Positions 8,418 through 19,804 of a stretch of DNA of 64,000 nucleotides are shown piece after piece. The stretch lies in assembly GCF_003730295.1 (NCBI RefSeq), contig NZ_QTSZ01000037.1:1-64000 (forward strand), in the 5' to 3' direction. The notes under the pieces were generated by a model. It saw nothing but the letters and a program-made list of their open reading frames with translations. It did not search any database and had not been told where the DNA came from. The DNA is from Ornithinibacillus gellani. GTDB taxonomy: Bacteria; Bacillota; Bacilli; Bacillales; Amphibacillaceae. Position 1 is the first letter of the stretch; each line of letters opens with the position of its first letter. The position numbers and the translations under genes were made by a program.

Positions 8418-9347
8418 CTATTCGTAAATATCTTCTTCTTTATTATAGCTTAAAGATGCAATGGCGTCATGCATATGGATGGATTCTTCATTTCGACAAG
8501 AAACTTTAAAATGTCGGACAAATGGCATTTCATATAAATCTGCAGCTACGAGCCGAACAACATCTTCTACAAAACGAGGATTTTCATATGCTGTTTCAGT
8601 TACCATTTTTTCATCGGGACGCTTCAGTACGGGATGAAGTCTGGAACTTGCATTACTTTCCGCAGCTTCAAGCAGCATTACCTTCCAGTCAATTGAATCA
8701 TGATCAAAATCATCTCGGAATCCAGCTGTCAGAACCACTTCTCCACGCTGATTATGAGCACTATATTCACTGATTTCTTTTGAACAAGGACAAAGCGTTG
8801 TAATAAATACGGATAATTTTCCTTCTAATTGAAAGCCTTTCTTTACATCATACGTTACCTTCATCGTAACATCAGCATGATTTAATCCAGCAATTCCCAT
8901 TTGTGGCCCTTTACGTTCATAGAACCATGGGAAGGTAAGCTCTACTGTTGCATCCTCTTGTTTAAGTCGCTCCGCAAGCTCCTTTGTAAACTGCTTTAGA
9001 ACTCCAAAATCTGCTATCAATCCTTTTTCTTGATAGATATGCAATTGCTCTGTGAATCGACTCATATTTGTTCCTTTACTCGTTTTAAGAATACTGGAAG
9101 AGAAGGTGAATCGTGCAACAGAGGTCTGTTCCAACGGTTTTAGCGTGCTTTTTACGATGATTGGGTGCTTCACATTGGAAATACCAACTACATCTAATGG
9201 AAACAGAAAGTCTTTTTGGACATTCTGCAAATCTGACATACTTTCTTTATCAGTCGGTTTAGACTTTGGTCCTGGCGCAACAGAACCGAATATTTGATGC
9301 CGCTCTGCTTTTGGAGGCAGCTTTCTTAACGTTTTAATATGATCCAT
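8418..9347 (-). CDS. folE2: GTP cyclohydrolase FolE2 (type IB)
   Basis: A 309-residue enzyme converting GTP to 7,8-dihydroneopterin triphosphate, the first step of folate (and queuosine) synthesis. It carries the COG1469 signature TTLCPCSKEISEYSAHNQRG with its active-site cysteine, and the ends FPWFYERKGP and SCRNEESIHMHDAIA. The first part starts MDHIKTLRKLPPKAERHQ; ATG 9347 follows GAAAGGGA. The type IB enzyme can use metals other than zinc, and in B. subtilis it is Zur-controlled; I saw no clear Zur box upstream here. DHFR, ThyA and Fhs lie elsewhere in the window. Confidence 0.93.
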   Translation of the reverse strand: MDHIKTLRKLPPKAERHQIFGSVAPGPKSKPTDKESMSDLQNVQKDFLFPLDVVGISNVKHPIIVKSTLKPLEQTSVARFTFSSSILKTSKGTNMSRFTEQLHIYQEKGLIADFGVLKQFTKELAERLKQEDATVELTFPWFYERKGPQMGIAGLNHADVTMKVTYDVKKGFQLEGKLSVFITTLCPCSKEISEYSAHNQRGEVVLTAGFRDDFDHDSIDWKVMLLEAAESNASSRLHPVLKRPDEKMVTETAYENPRFVEDVVRLVAADLYEMPFVRHFKVSCRNEESIHMHDAIASLSYNKEEDIYE

Positions 9348-9473
9348 AGCAATATCCCTTTCTCCACAAACTATCAATTTCATTCAAAGTATACGCAACT
9401 GCTTGTACATATTCAATCGTTCTGTTTGTATGCTGCAAGTAGATTGATTAAATACCTAATTGAACCGGTACAT

Positions 9474-10058
9474 TTACATCCACGTAATCTTTGGTTCTGT
9501 TTTGTTTATGATTCGCTTAATGTTTTCTTTATGTCGGTAAAAGACGAAGATTGTCAATGCGATAGTTACGATAATTAAGCCGACATCCTTCAAGAAAAAG
9601 GAGACAATAATTGCAACAATCCCAGTAATCATAGATGATAGTGAAACATATTTGGAAATGTACAGGGTAATTAAGAACGATGCGATCATCACGATAAATA
9701 AAAGCGGACTCACACCAAGAATAATACCGCTCGAGGTAGCAACCGCCTTACCACCTTTAAATTTAGCAAAGATTGGATATGTATGGCCTAGCACAGCGAA
9801 AATACCGATAATTAACCGATGAACCTCGACATCAGCAAATAATAGCGGAATTAATGTTGCAGCTGTGCCTTTTAAAATATCTACGAGTGTAACAATACTT
9901 CCTGCCTTGATGCCCAATACGCGGAAGGTGTTTGTAGCACCGAGATTACCACTTCCATGCTCGCGAATATCTATATTAAATCCAATTTTACCAACTAAGA
10001 GTGCGGATGGTATTGATCCAAGTAAATAAGCAATTAGTCCAAAAATAATATATTCCAT
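9474..10058 (-). CDS. plsY: Glycerol-3-phosphate acyltransferase PlsY
   Basis: Integral membrane enzyme (194 residues from ATG 10058) that acylates glycerol-3-phosphate using acyl-phosphate in phospholipid synthesis. All three PlsY motifs are visible: [23 protein letters not shown] and [10 protein letters not shown]. There are five or more hydrophobic helices. Three consecutive ATG codons (10064, 10061, 10058) and GTG 10070 make the start uncertain. Position between the yneR group and topoisomerase IV equals yneS of B. subtilis. Confidence 0.95.
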   Translation of the reverse strand: MEYIIFGLIAYLLGSIPSALLVGKIGFNIDIREHGSGNLGATNTFRVLGIKAGSIVTLVDILKGTAATLIPLLFADVEVHRLIIGIFAVLGHTYPIFAKFKGGKAVATSSGIILGVSPLLFIVMIASFLITLYISKYVSLSSMITGIVAIIVSFFLKDVGLIIVTIALTIFVFYRHKENIKRIINKTEPKITWM

Positions 10059-10070
10059 CATCATTCCCAC

Positions 10071-10376
10071 TTTCCGGCCGTACGAAGCCTAGCCTGGATT
10101 TTCTTTCTAGCTCCAATCCTATTCTATCATGAAGTATCTTTTGTAGGGATAAAAAAATGATAAAATCTTCCCTAGGTAACATTATATCAGCGAATTTGCT
10201 TCAACAGAAATCCTAATCATCAATGGAGGTGGATTGGTTTTTTAATATAAAACGTTAAGAAAAGACGCTGATTTTGTCGAAGGATGTTTCATTTCCACTG
10301 TTCAGGGTAATAATTTTTATGATACGCTAAGTGTCGCTTTACATGTATATGTTGGAAAATAAAAGGGAGCTTGCCA
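10071..10376. other. Divergent intergenic region between plsY and the ABC transporter
   Basis: About 300 bases holding both outward promoters. No stable hairpin or clear operator stands out. On the minus strand a TGATAGAAT sequence at about 10122-10130 resembles an extended -10 for plsY. For the transporter, AAAGGGAG precedes ATG 10377. The promoters were not confidently placed. Confidence 0.4.
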
Positions 10377-11444
10377 ATGATAAAATTTAACAATATTACC
10401 AAAAGATATGAAGATGGTACACAAGCTATTCGTGATTTCTCCCTTCATATAAAAAAAGGGGAACTCATGACATTAATCGGTCCCAGTGGCTGTGGGAAAA
10501 CAACAACGATGAAGATGGTAAATCGTTTAATCGAGCCAACTTCTGGTGAAATATACATAAATGATCAGGATATACATTCCTATAATATTCATGAATTGAG
10601 ATGGAATATCGGGTATGTACTTCAAGAAATAGCCTTATTTCCACATATGACGATTGCAGAAAATATAGCAATCGTTCCAGAGATGAAAAAATGGAACCGC
10701 AAAAAAGTGAAGGACCGTATCCATGAGCTGTTGGAAATGGTTGGACTGGATCCAGCAACCTATGCAAAGCGGATGCCTAGTGAGTTATCAGGTGGTCAGC
10801 AGCAGCGGATTGGGGTCATTCGTGCGCTTGCAGCGGATCCGGATATCATTTTAATGGATGAGCCATTTAGTGCACTTGATCCAATAAGTCGTGAACAATT
10901 GCAACAGGATATTCGAGCATTAAATGAAAAAATAAAGAAAACCATCCTTTTTGTTACCCATGATATGGACGAGGCAATGGCACTAGGGGATCGAGTGTGT
11001 TTAATGAAGGATGGTGAGGTCATTCAGGTTGATACACCACAGCAATTGATTTTACAGCCCAAGACAGATTTTGTGAAATCCTTTATTGGGGAGCGTAAAT
11101 CCCCTTGGCAAACGGCAATTGATGTGATTGCCAATCGATCAGATACGTACACGTTAACAACGGCTAATAATCCTCCCCAGGAATTGGCCGAAGAAATATT
11201 GTTTTTAAAGCATGATGATGGCACATACGAGGGAGCGATTCAATTTGGTAAACGGGTAGATATTCAACCTTTACCGCATGATTTAACTTTGAATAAGGCG
11301 AGCGAAATTTTTCAGGGAAGTCGATTTACGCGCCATCCGGTTGTAAGGAATGGAAAGTTAATTGGAACGCTTGATTATGAGGATATGATCCGTTACCTCC
11401 ATGATAAAACTGCTATGGAAAAGGGAGGGATCAAACATGGCTGA
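10377..11444 (+). CDS. Osmoprotectant-type (OpuCA-like) ABC transporter ATP-binding protein
   Basis: A 355-residue ATPase of the glycine betaine/carnitine/choline family. Walker A is GPSGCGKT (about 35-42), signature ELSGGQQQR (about 137-145), Walker B IILMDEP and the H-loop VTHDMDEAMALGD. The last 110 residues resemble a degenerate CBS pair that senses ionic strength in OpuA/OpuC. ATG 10377 follows AAAGGGAG; TTG 10371 is an alternative. The stop overlaps the fused permease start (ATGGCTGA), so the two form one transporter. Uptake of compatible solutes is the likely role; ergothioneine or another betaine is also possible. Confidence 0.9.
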   Translation: MIKFNNITKRYEDGTQAIRDFSLHIKKGELMTLIGPSGCGKTTTMKMVNRLIEPTSGEIYINDQDIHSYNIHELRWNIGYVLQEIALFPHMTIAENIAIVPEMKKWNRKKVKDRIHELLEMVGLDPATYAKRMPSELSGGQQQRIGVIRALAADPDIILMDEPFSALDPISREQLQQDIRALNEKIKKTILFVTHDMDEAMALGDRVCLMKDGEVIQVDTPQQLILQPKTDFVKSFIGERKSPWQTAIDVIANRSDTYTLTTANNPPQELAEEILFLKHDDGTYEGAIQFGKRVDIQPLPHDLTLNKASEIFQGSRFTRHPVVRNGKLIGTLDYEDMIRYLHDKTAMEKGGIKHG

Positions 11445-12963
11445 ATTTTGGGCAGTCTTTCAGCATCGACAAGATATTCTTATTCAAACGATATGGGAAC
11501 ATTTGCAAATATCCTTGATATCATTGGTCATTGCAATCCTCATTGCTGTGCCACTTGGTTTATTATTAACCAGATATCAACGTATTGCAGAACCAATTAT
11601 CGGTATATCGGCTATTATGCAAACCATTCCAAGTCTTGCGGTGCTGGCATTTTTGATTCCGTTTTACGGCATTGGTAAAACCCCTGCTATCATTGCATTA
11701 ACGGCTTATGGTCTGTTACCTATTTTACGAAATACGTATACAGGTATTAAAGAAGTGAATCCAGCCCTTCTAGAGGCAGCAACTGGAATGGGAATGAATT
11801 CCATGAAGCGGCTCGGTAAAGTAGAATTACCTATTGCTATGCCTGTTATTATGGCAGGTATTCGGACTTCTATGGTTCTCATTGTTGGTACGACTACCAT
11901 TGCTGCTTTAATTGGTGCAGGCGGTTTAGGTGAGCTTATTTTACTTGGTTTGGACCGTGGTGCAGACATTAATTTGATATTACTAGGGGCAATCCCCGCA
12001 GCACTTCTAGCAATTATATTGGATTTTATTCTGCGCGGCTTTGAGAAAATATCGAAACGTGCGGGCTTTAAATCTTTTATTGCAATGTTAATTATTGCGA
12101 TACTAGTTGCGGCATCTCCACTGATTATTCCTTCCGCGCAAAAAGGAGACATTGTGATTGGTGGTAAGTTGGGATCAGAACCGGAAATACTCATTAATAT
12201 GTATAAATTATTAATTGAAGATGAGACAGATTTATCCGTCGATTTAAAGCCTGGATTGGGTAAAACGGCATTTGTATTTACTGCATTAGAGCAAGGGGAT
12301 ATTGATATCTTTCCGGAATTTACCGGAACCGCCATTGTTACCCATTTGGAGCAAGAAGCACAAAGTAATGATGCATACGAAGTATATGAACAAGCGAAAG
12401 CAGGTATGAAGGATCAGTTTGATATGGCATATCTGGAGCCGATGGATTTTAATAACACGTATGCCGTTGCTACAACGAAGGAGTTAGCGGAACAGTATGG
12501 CTTGGAAAACATTGGGGATTTAAAAGCCATTCAAGATCACATCACAGCTGGTTTCACGTTGGAGTTTAAGGATCGTTATGATGGCTATGTTGGCATGCAA
12601 GAAATCTATGGTCTAGATTTAGCAAATGTAAAATCGATGGAGCCAGGTATTCGCCAGCAAGCATTGTCGAATGGTGAGGTCGATGTGATTGATGCCTACG
12701 CAACTGATAGTTATATGGTAGAATTGGATTTAGTTACATTAGATGATCCAGAGAACTTATTTCCACCATATCAAGGGGCGCCATTGTTGAGACAGGAAAC
12801 ATTGGAGGAATATCCAGAGCTGGAAGAAATATTAAATCAGCTAAGTGGTAAAATTACCGATGATGAAATGCGCGAAATGAACTACAAAGTAGATTACGAT
12901 GATATGGACCCAGAAAAAGTTGCAAAAGATTATTTGGTGGAGAACGGTTTGCTTGATCAATAA
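11437..12963 (+). CDS. Fused ABC permease and substrate-binding protein (OpuF/EgtU type)
   Basis: A 508-residue fusion. Residues 1-215 form a BPD_transp_1 permease with the EAA-type loop EAATGMGMNSMKRLGKVELP. A further helix (about 222-242) leads to an extracellular OpuAC-like binding domain from about 245, starting IVIGGKLGSEPEILINMYK and containing DIFPEFTGTAIV. Permease-binding-protein fusions of this kind are known as OpuF (betaine, Bacillus infantis) and EgtU (ergothioneine). I cannot decide the ligand from sequence alone. The two genes make a complete importer with no separate lipoprotein needed. Confidence 0.88.
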   Translation: MAEFWAVFQHRQDILIQTIWEHLQISLISLVIAILIAVPLGLLLTRYQRIAEPIIGISAIMQTIPSLAVLAFLIPFYGIGKTPAIIALTAYGLLPILRNTYTGIKEVNPALLEAATGMGMNSMKRLGKVELPIAMPVIMAGIRTSMVLIVGTTTIAALIGAGGLGELILLGLDRGADINLILLGAIPAALLAIILDFILRGFEKISKRAGFKSFIAMLIIAILVAASPLIIPSAQKGDIVIGGKLGSEPEILINMYKLLIEDETDLSVDLKPGLGKTAFVFTALEQGDIDIFPEFTGTAIVTHLEQEAQSNDAYEVYEQAKAGMKDQFDMAYLEPMDFNNTYAVATTKELAEQYGLENIGDLKAIQDHITAGFTLEFKDRYDGYVGMQEIYGLDLANVKSMEPGIRQQALSNGEVDVIDAYATDSYMVELDLVTLDDPENLFPPYQGAPLLRQETLEEYPELEEILNQLSGKITDDEMREMNYKVDYDDMDPEKVAKDYLVENGLLDQ

Positions 12964-12979
12964 AAGGAGATGGATGTAA

Positions 12980-13399
12980 ATGGCGTGGGAAAATCCTTCC
13001 AAAGAAAAGATAACAACTCTATTACAGCAAGCAAAAACGATTGCGGTGGTAGGTTTATCGGCGAATCCAGACAGAACATCGCATCAGGTTTCTAAAGTTA
13101 TGCAGGATGCAGGGTACCGTATTATCCCTGTGAATCCGACAGCAGATGAGGTATTGGGTGAGAAGTCATATGCTTCTTTAACTGACATTCCGGAACGGGT
13201 GGACATCATCAATGTATTTCGCCGACCAGAATATTTACCCGCTATAGCCAAAGAAGCAGCCAAAACGGATTGCAAAGTCTTTTGGGCTCAACAAGGTATT
13301 GTAAACGAGGAAGCGGCTGATTATTTGCAAGCTCGTGATTTCACGGTTGTGATGGATATATGTATAAAGGTTGCACACGCAGTTTTACTTAAAAAATAA
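12980..13399 (+). CDS. yneT: CoA-binding (Rossmann) domain protein
   Basis: A 139-residue single-domain protein with KTIAVVGLSANPDRTSHQV, IPVNPTADEVLG, VDIINVFRRPE and the C-terminal MDICIKVAH. This is the CoA_binding_2 family related to the succinyl-CoA synthetase alpha N-terminus. No reaction is known. It is 16 bases after the transporter (AAAGGAGATGG ribosome site) and lies before parE as yneT does in B. subtilis. Confidence 0.9.
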   Translation: MAWENPSKEKITTLLQQAKTIAVVGLSANPDRTSHQVSKVMQDAGYRIIPVNPTADEVLGEKSYASLTDIPERVDIINVFRRPEYLPAIAKEAAKTDCKVFWAQQGIVNEEAADYLQARDFTVVMDICIKVAHAVLLKK

Positions 13400-13411
13400 G
13401 GTGGATTCGAA

Positions 13412-13445
13412 AGCAAAAGTGCCTTCACTCAGAGGCGCTTTTGTT
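13412..13445 (+). terminator. Terminator after yneT
   Basis: Stem AAAAGTGCCT with AGGCGCTTTT (one G-T pair) and trailing TTGTTTT, starting just after the yneT stop. Confidence 0.8.
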
Positions 13446-15803
<2,358 letters not shown>

Positions 15804-15870
15804 AAAGCTGCTGTGAATTGGTGCAGGAAAAGAATTTTTCCACGGATGTCTGAAAGAAGGGGGAATTGGT

Positions 15871-18324
15871 TTGTCACAGACGGATAATTATTTGGATCTT
15901 CCACTGGAAGAAGTAATTGGTGACCGGTTTGGAAGGTACAGTAAATATATTATACAGGATCGGGCACTACCCGATGTCAGAGATGGATTAAAGCCAGTGC
16001 AGCGAAGGATTTTATATGCAATGTTTGAGGATAAGAATACGCATGATAAAAACTTTCGAAAAGCTGCAAAGACAGTTGGAACGGTAATCGGTAATTACCA
16101 TCCACATGGTGATATATCTGTTTATGATGCGATGGTACGTCTTAGTCAGGATTGGAAGGTAAGAAATGAATTAGTAGAAATGCATGGGAATAATGGAAGT
16201 ATTGATGGAGACCCGGCTGCTGCGATGCGTTATACAGAAGCGAGGTTATCTAGCATCGCTTCCGAGCTGCTACGTGATATTCATAAGGAAACGATTGATT
16301 TTGTACCGAACTTTGATGATACAATTGACGAACCTGTCGTGCTTCCAGCGAAGTTTCCGAACCTGCTTGTAAATGGTTCAACGGGTATTTCCGCTGGCTA
16401 TGCAACAGATATTCCGCCACATAATCTCGCAGAAATTATAGATGGGGTTATCATGCGCATTGATAAGCCAGCATCATCTGTAGATGATTTAATGAAGGTA
16501 ATTAAAGGACCTGATTTTCCAACTGGGGGCATCATCCAAGGTGTTGATGGAATCAAGAAGGCATATGAGACTGGTAAAGGACGAATTATAGTTCGTGCGA
16601 AGGCTGCAATAGAGGATTTACGAAGTGGACGCCAGCAAATTGTCGTGGATGAAATTCCATATGATGTGAATAAAGCCAATATGGTCAAAAAAATCGATGA
16701 GCTTAGACTGGACCGTAAAGTGGAAGGAATAGCTGAAGTAAGGGATGAAACAGATCGAACTGGGCTGCGTATTGTTATTGAACTTCGGAAAGATGTAAAT
16801 GCAGAAGGTGTATTGAATTATTTGTATAAAAATACGGATCTGCAGGTTGCCTATAACTTTAATATGGTCGCCATTCAACAAAAGACACCAACATTAATGT
16901 CTTTGCCGATGATATTAGATGCTTATATTGCACACCAAAAAGATGTTGTTACCCGACAAACCGCCTTTGATCTAAAGCAGGCAAATAGTCGTGCACATAT
17001 TGTGGAAGGGTTAATTAAGGCCATTTCTATTCTGGATGAGTTGATTGCGACCATCCGTGCCTCGAAGGATAAGCAGGATGCAAAGCGTCAAATCATAGAT
17101 AAATATGGATTTACTGAAATACAAGCAGAAGCAATTGTTATGCTACAGCTTTATCGACTAACAAATACCGATATTACTGCTTTGGAAGCAGAAGCTGAAG
17201 AACTGCGTAAAAAAATTGCGGAATTGGAAGCAATTTTAGCAAGTGATAAGAAATTATTTCAAACGATTAAGCAAGATTTGCGCCAGATTAAGAAAACCTA
17301 TGGTGATAAGCGTCGTTCGATTATTGAAGAAAAGATTGAAGAACTCACCTTCGATATCGAAGTTACGATTGCAAGCGAGGATGTACTTGTTTCCGTTACG
17401 AAAGATGGCTATGTGAAGCGAACAAGCATTAGATCTTACGCGGCATCTAATGGTGAAGACTTCGCAATAAAAGATGATGATTATCTCCTGCGATTATTAG
17501 AAATAAATACGACTGATAAGCTGTTAATATTTACGAATAAAGGAAAATACATTTATGTACCGGTTCATGAGCTGCCGGAAATCCGCTGGAAGGATATTGG
17601 TCAGCACATCTCGAATATGGTGTCACTGGATCGGGATGAAAAAATGGTGCAATGTATTCCAGTACGAGACTTCAATGTGGATGACTATATCATTTTCTTT
17701 ACAAAAAATGGTATGGTTAAACGAAGTGAATTGCGATTGTATGAAGTACAGCGCTATTCCAGAGCACTCGTTGCAGTCAATTTAAAGCAGGAAGATGAAG
17801 TAATCAATGTGTATCGAACAGATGGAAATGCCGATGTATTCTTAGCTACCAATACTGGGTTTGGGCTTTGGTATCATGAATCGGAAATTTCTGTTGTAGG
17901 TGTCCGAACCGCCGGAGTCAAATCTATTCAATTGAAAAAAGATGAATTTGTTGTTGGTGGGCAGGTCTTTGATGATCTATCTGATCCTTCGCTCGTTGTC
18001 GTCACACAGCGTGGTGCTTGTAAACGTATGACATTACGTACATTTGAAAAAATGAGTCGGGCAAGACGAGGGTTAGTCATGCTGCGAGAACTGAAAAGCA
18101 AACCGCATCGTGTCCGCGGGTTCTTTGCAGCAGATGTACATGAAACCATCTATTTCCGCACAGCAAAAGGAGAAACACATACCATTTATCCGTTGGAACT
18201 ATCTGCAAGTGATCGTTATAGTAATGGTTCCTTTGTAATTGATGCAGATAACCAAGGGGAAGTAACCGAAGTCTGGCGAGAAGCAAGCTATGAAAAACCT
18301 TTTCAAAATGATGAGAAAGAATAA
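15871..18324 (+). CDS. parC: DNA topoisomerase IV subunit A with altered quinolone pocket
   Basis: An 817-residue subunit that cuts and rejoins DNA through Tyr121 (RYTEA) and ends in a beta-pinwheel domain. Start TTG 15871 after AAGGGGGAA. In the quinolone-binding helix the sequence is HPHGDISVYDAMVRLSQDW, where Staphylococcus aureus GrlA has HPHGDSSVYEAMVRLSQDW. So Ile82 replaces the classical Ser80, and Asp86 replaces Glu84. Substitution at Ser80 is a known cause of fluoroquinolone resistance. Whether it is natural to this lineage or selected cannot be told here. Confidence 0.97.
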   Translation: MSQTDNYLDLPLEEVIGDRFGRYSKYIIQDRALPDVRDGLKPVQRRILYAMFEDKNTHDKNFRKAAKTVGTVIGNYHPHGDISVYDAMVRLSQDWKVRNELVEMHGNNGSIDGDPAAAMRYTEARLSSIASELLRDIHKETIDFVPNFDDTIDEPVVLPAKFPNLLVNGSTGISAGYATDIPPHNLAEIIDGVIMRIDKPASSVDDLMKVIKGPDFPTGGIIQGVDGIKKAYETGKGRIIVRAKAAIEDLRSGRQQIVVDEIPYDVNKANMVKKIDELRLDRKVEGIAEVRDETDRTGLRIVIELRKDVNAEGVLNYLYKNTDLQVAYNFNMVAIQQKTPTLMSLPMILDAYIAHQKDVVTRQTAFDLKQANSRAHIVEGLIKAISILDELIATIRASKDKQDAKRQIIDKYGFTEIQAEAIVMLQLYRLTNTDITALEAEAEELRKKIAELEAILASDKKLFQTIKQDLRQIKKTYGDKRRSIIEEKIEELTFDIEVTIASEDVLVSVTKDGYVKRTSIRSYAASNGEDFAIKDDDYLLRLLEINTTDKLLIFTNKGKYIYVPVHELPEIRWKDIGQHISNMVSLDRDEKMVQCIPVRDFNVDDYIIFFTKNGMVKRSELRLYEVQRYSRALVAVNLKQEDEVINVYRTDGNADVFLATNTGFGLWYHESEISVVGVRTAGVKSIQLKKDEFVVGGQVFDDLSDPSLVVVTQRGACKRMTLRTFEKMSRARRGLVMLRELKSKPHRVRGFFAADVHETIYFRTAKGETHTIYPLELSASDRYSNGSFVIDADNQGEVTEVWREASYEKPFQNDEKE

Positions 18325-18330
18325 TTTCCA

Positions 18331-18366
18331 AACAGGACAGTTGATTATTTCTCTGTCCTGTTTTTC
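18331..18366 (+). terminator. Terminator after parC
   Basis: Stem AACAGGACAG (18331-18340) with CTGTCCTGTT (18353-18362) and a TTTTC tail, seven bases after the stop. Confidence 0.88.
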
Positions 18367-18521
18367 TATGGAAAATATGTCTTGGATGCAGTGTAAAAAC
18401 GAAAAATTGCATAGAAATAAGTGTCCAATTCTTCCAATAGGAAAATCAATCAAAATAAAAAAATGCATATTATTATTGAAAAGCGCAACTTTTCACGATA
18501 AAGTAAGATGGGAGCATGAAA

Positions 18522-18539
18522 TAGTAAACGCTTTCTTTT
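18522..18539 (+). promoter_or_regulatory. cre-like site upstream of the acyl-CoA operon
   Basis: The sequence AGTAAACGCTTTCT agrees at 12 of 14 positions with the CcpA consensus TGWNANCGNTNWCA, both mismatches at the outer ends. It lies about 70-85 bases before the acyl-CoA dehydrogenase start. Catabolite repression of such an operon would make sense, but this is inference. Confidence 0.4.
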
Positions 18540-18606
18540 TGAGCGTAGCAGGATTTTGTCAAAGTCTGTCCAAGTGACTCTGACATACTTAAGGGGAGGT
18601 TATGGG

Positions 18607-19749
18607 ATGAATTTTGAATTAACAAAGGAACAGCAAATGGTTCGAAAAATGGTTAGAGATTTTGCAGAGGAAGTCATTAAACCGCGTGCAATTGAAATAG
18701 ATACGTCGGCTACGTTCCCAAAAGATATATTTGATCAAATGGGAGAGCTCGGGTTTATGGGAATACCGTTTCCTGAGGAATATGGTGGTTCTGGTGGAGA
18801 CACTATCTCCTATGCGATTGCGGTAGAAGAAATCGGCAGGGTGTGTGGCAGTACAGGTTTAAGCTTTGCTGCAACCGTTTCGCTTGGGGCTAGTCCGATT
18901 TATTATTTTGGTACCGAAGAACAGAAACAAGAATTTCTAAAACCTCAAGCAGAAGGCAGAGCACTTGGAGCATTTGGATTAACAGAACCAAATGCGGGAT
19001 CTGATGCAGGAGGTACAAAGACAACGGCAATAGCAGATGGCGATAGCTACATTATTAATGGTGAAAAATGCTTTATCACGAATGCTAGTTTTGCAGATAC
19101 GATTATCGTTACCGCTGTTACTGGAAAAAATGAAAAGGGCAGAAACATCATTTCCGCTATCATCGTACCAACAGATACAGAAGGCGTGAAGGTAACGAGC
19201 AACTACGATAAGATGGGAGTTCGAGGCTCTGATACCGCGGAAGTTGTCTTAGATCAAGTTCGTGTCCCGAAGACGAATCTATTAGGTGACCCACAAAAAG
19301 GCTTTCATCAGTTTTTATATACCTTGGATGGTGGAAGAATTTCCATTGCGGCGCTTGGATTGGGTATTGCACAGGCTTCCCTGGAAAAATCCTTGAACTA
19401 TGCAAAGGAAAGAAAGCAATTCGGCGAATCTATTTCTGATTTTCAGGCTATTCAGTTTAAATTAGCTGATATGGCGATGGAAATAGAATTGGCAAGAAAT
19501 ATGGTATATAAGACAGCGTGGTTAAAGGATCAAAATAAACCATTCACTAAAGAGTCAGCTTACGCGAAGCTTTTTGCATCTGAAACGGCGGTACGGGCTG
19601 CTGATCAGGCAATCCAAATTCATGGTGGCTACGGATATATGCGTGAATATGAAGTAGAAAGATATTTAAGAGATGCCAAGCTTCTTGAAATTGGTGAGGG
19701 AACCTCTGAAGTGCAGCGTCTTGTCATTGCACGACAGCTAGGCTGTTAG
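18607..19749 (+). CDS. Acyl-CoA dehydrogenase
   Basis: A 380-residue FAD flavoenzyme starting MNFELTKEQQMVRKMVRDFA. Motifs include AFGLTEPNAGSDAGG, the FITNAS segment, the central helical part and the C-terminal IHGGYGYMREYEVERYLRDAK. In YLRDAK-type short-chain enzymes the catalytic Glu lies nearby in GEG. Downstream carboxylase and hydratase genes suggest an isovaleryl-CoA or other branched acyl-CoA substrate. Start ATG 18607 follows AAGGGGAGG. First gene of a five-gene operon. Confidence 0.92.
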   Translation: MNFELTKEQQMVRKMVRDFAEEVIKPRAIEIDTSATFPKDIFDQMGELGFMGIPFPEEYGGSGGDTISYAIAVEEIGRVCGSTGLSFAATVSLGASPIYYFGTEEQKQEFLKPQAEGRALGAFGLTEPNAGSDAGGTKTTAIADGDSYIINGEKCFITNASFADTIIVTAVTGKNEKGRNIISAIIVPTDTEGVKVTSNYDKMGVRGSDTAEVVLDQVRVPKTNLLGDPQKGFHQFLYTLDGGRISIAALGLGIAQASLEKSLNYAKERKQFGESISDFQAIQFKLADMAMEIELARNMVYKTAWLKDQNKPFTKESAYAKLFASETAVRAADQAIQIHGGYGYMREYEVERYLRDAKLLEIGEGTSEVQRLVIARQLGC

Positions 19750-19804
19750 ATGTGTGTGATATGTTGCTAATTGAAAGATTCATATAGAGGGGGAGAAAAT
19801 GTGT

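Noticed and set aside
18584-18590. CATACTT resembling a sigma-E -10 before the acyl-CoA dehydrogenase gene
   Set aside because: It would place the transcription start inside the ribosome binding site, and no suitable -35 is present.
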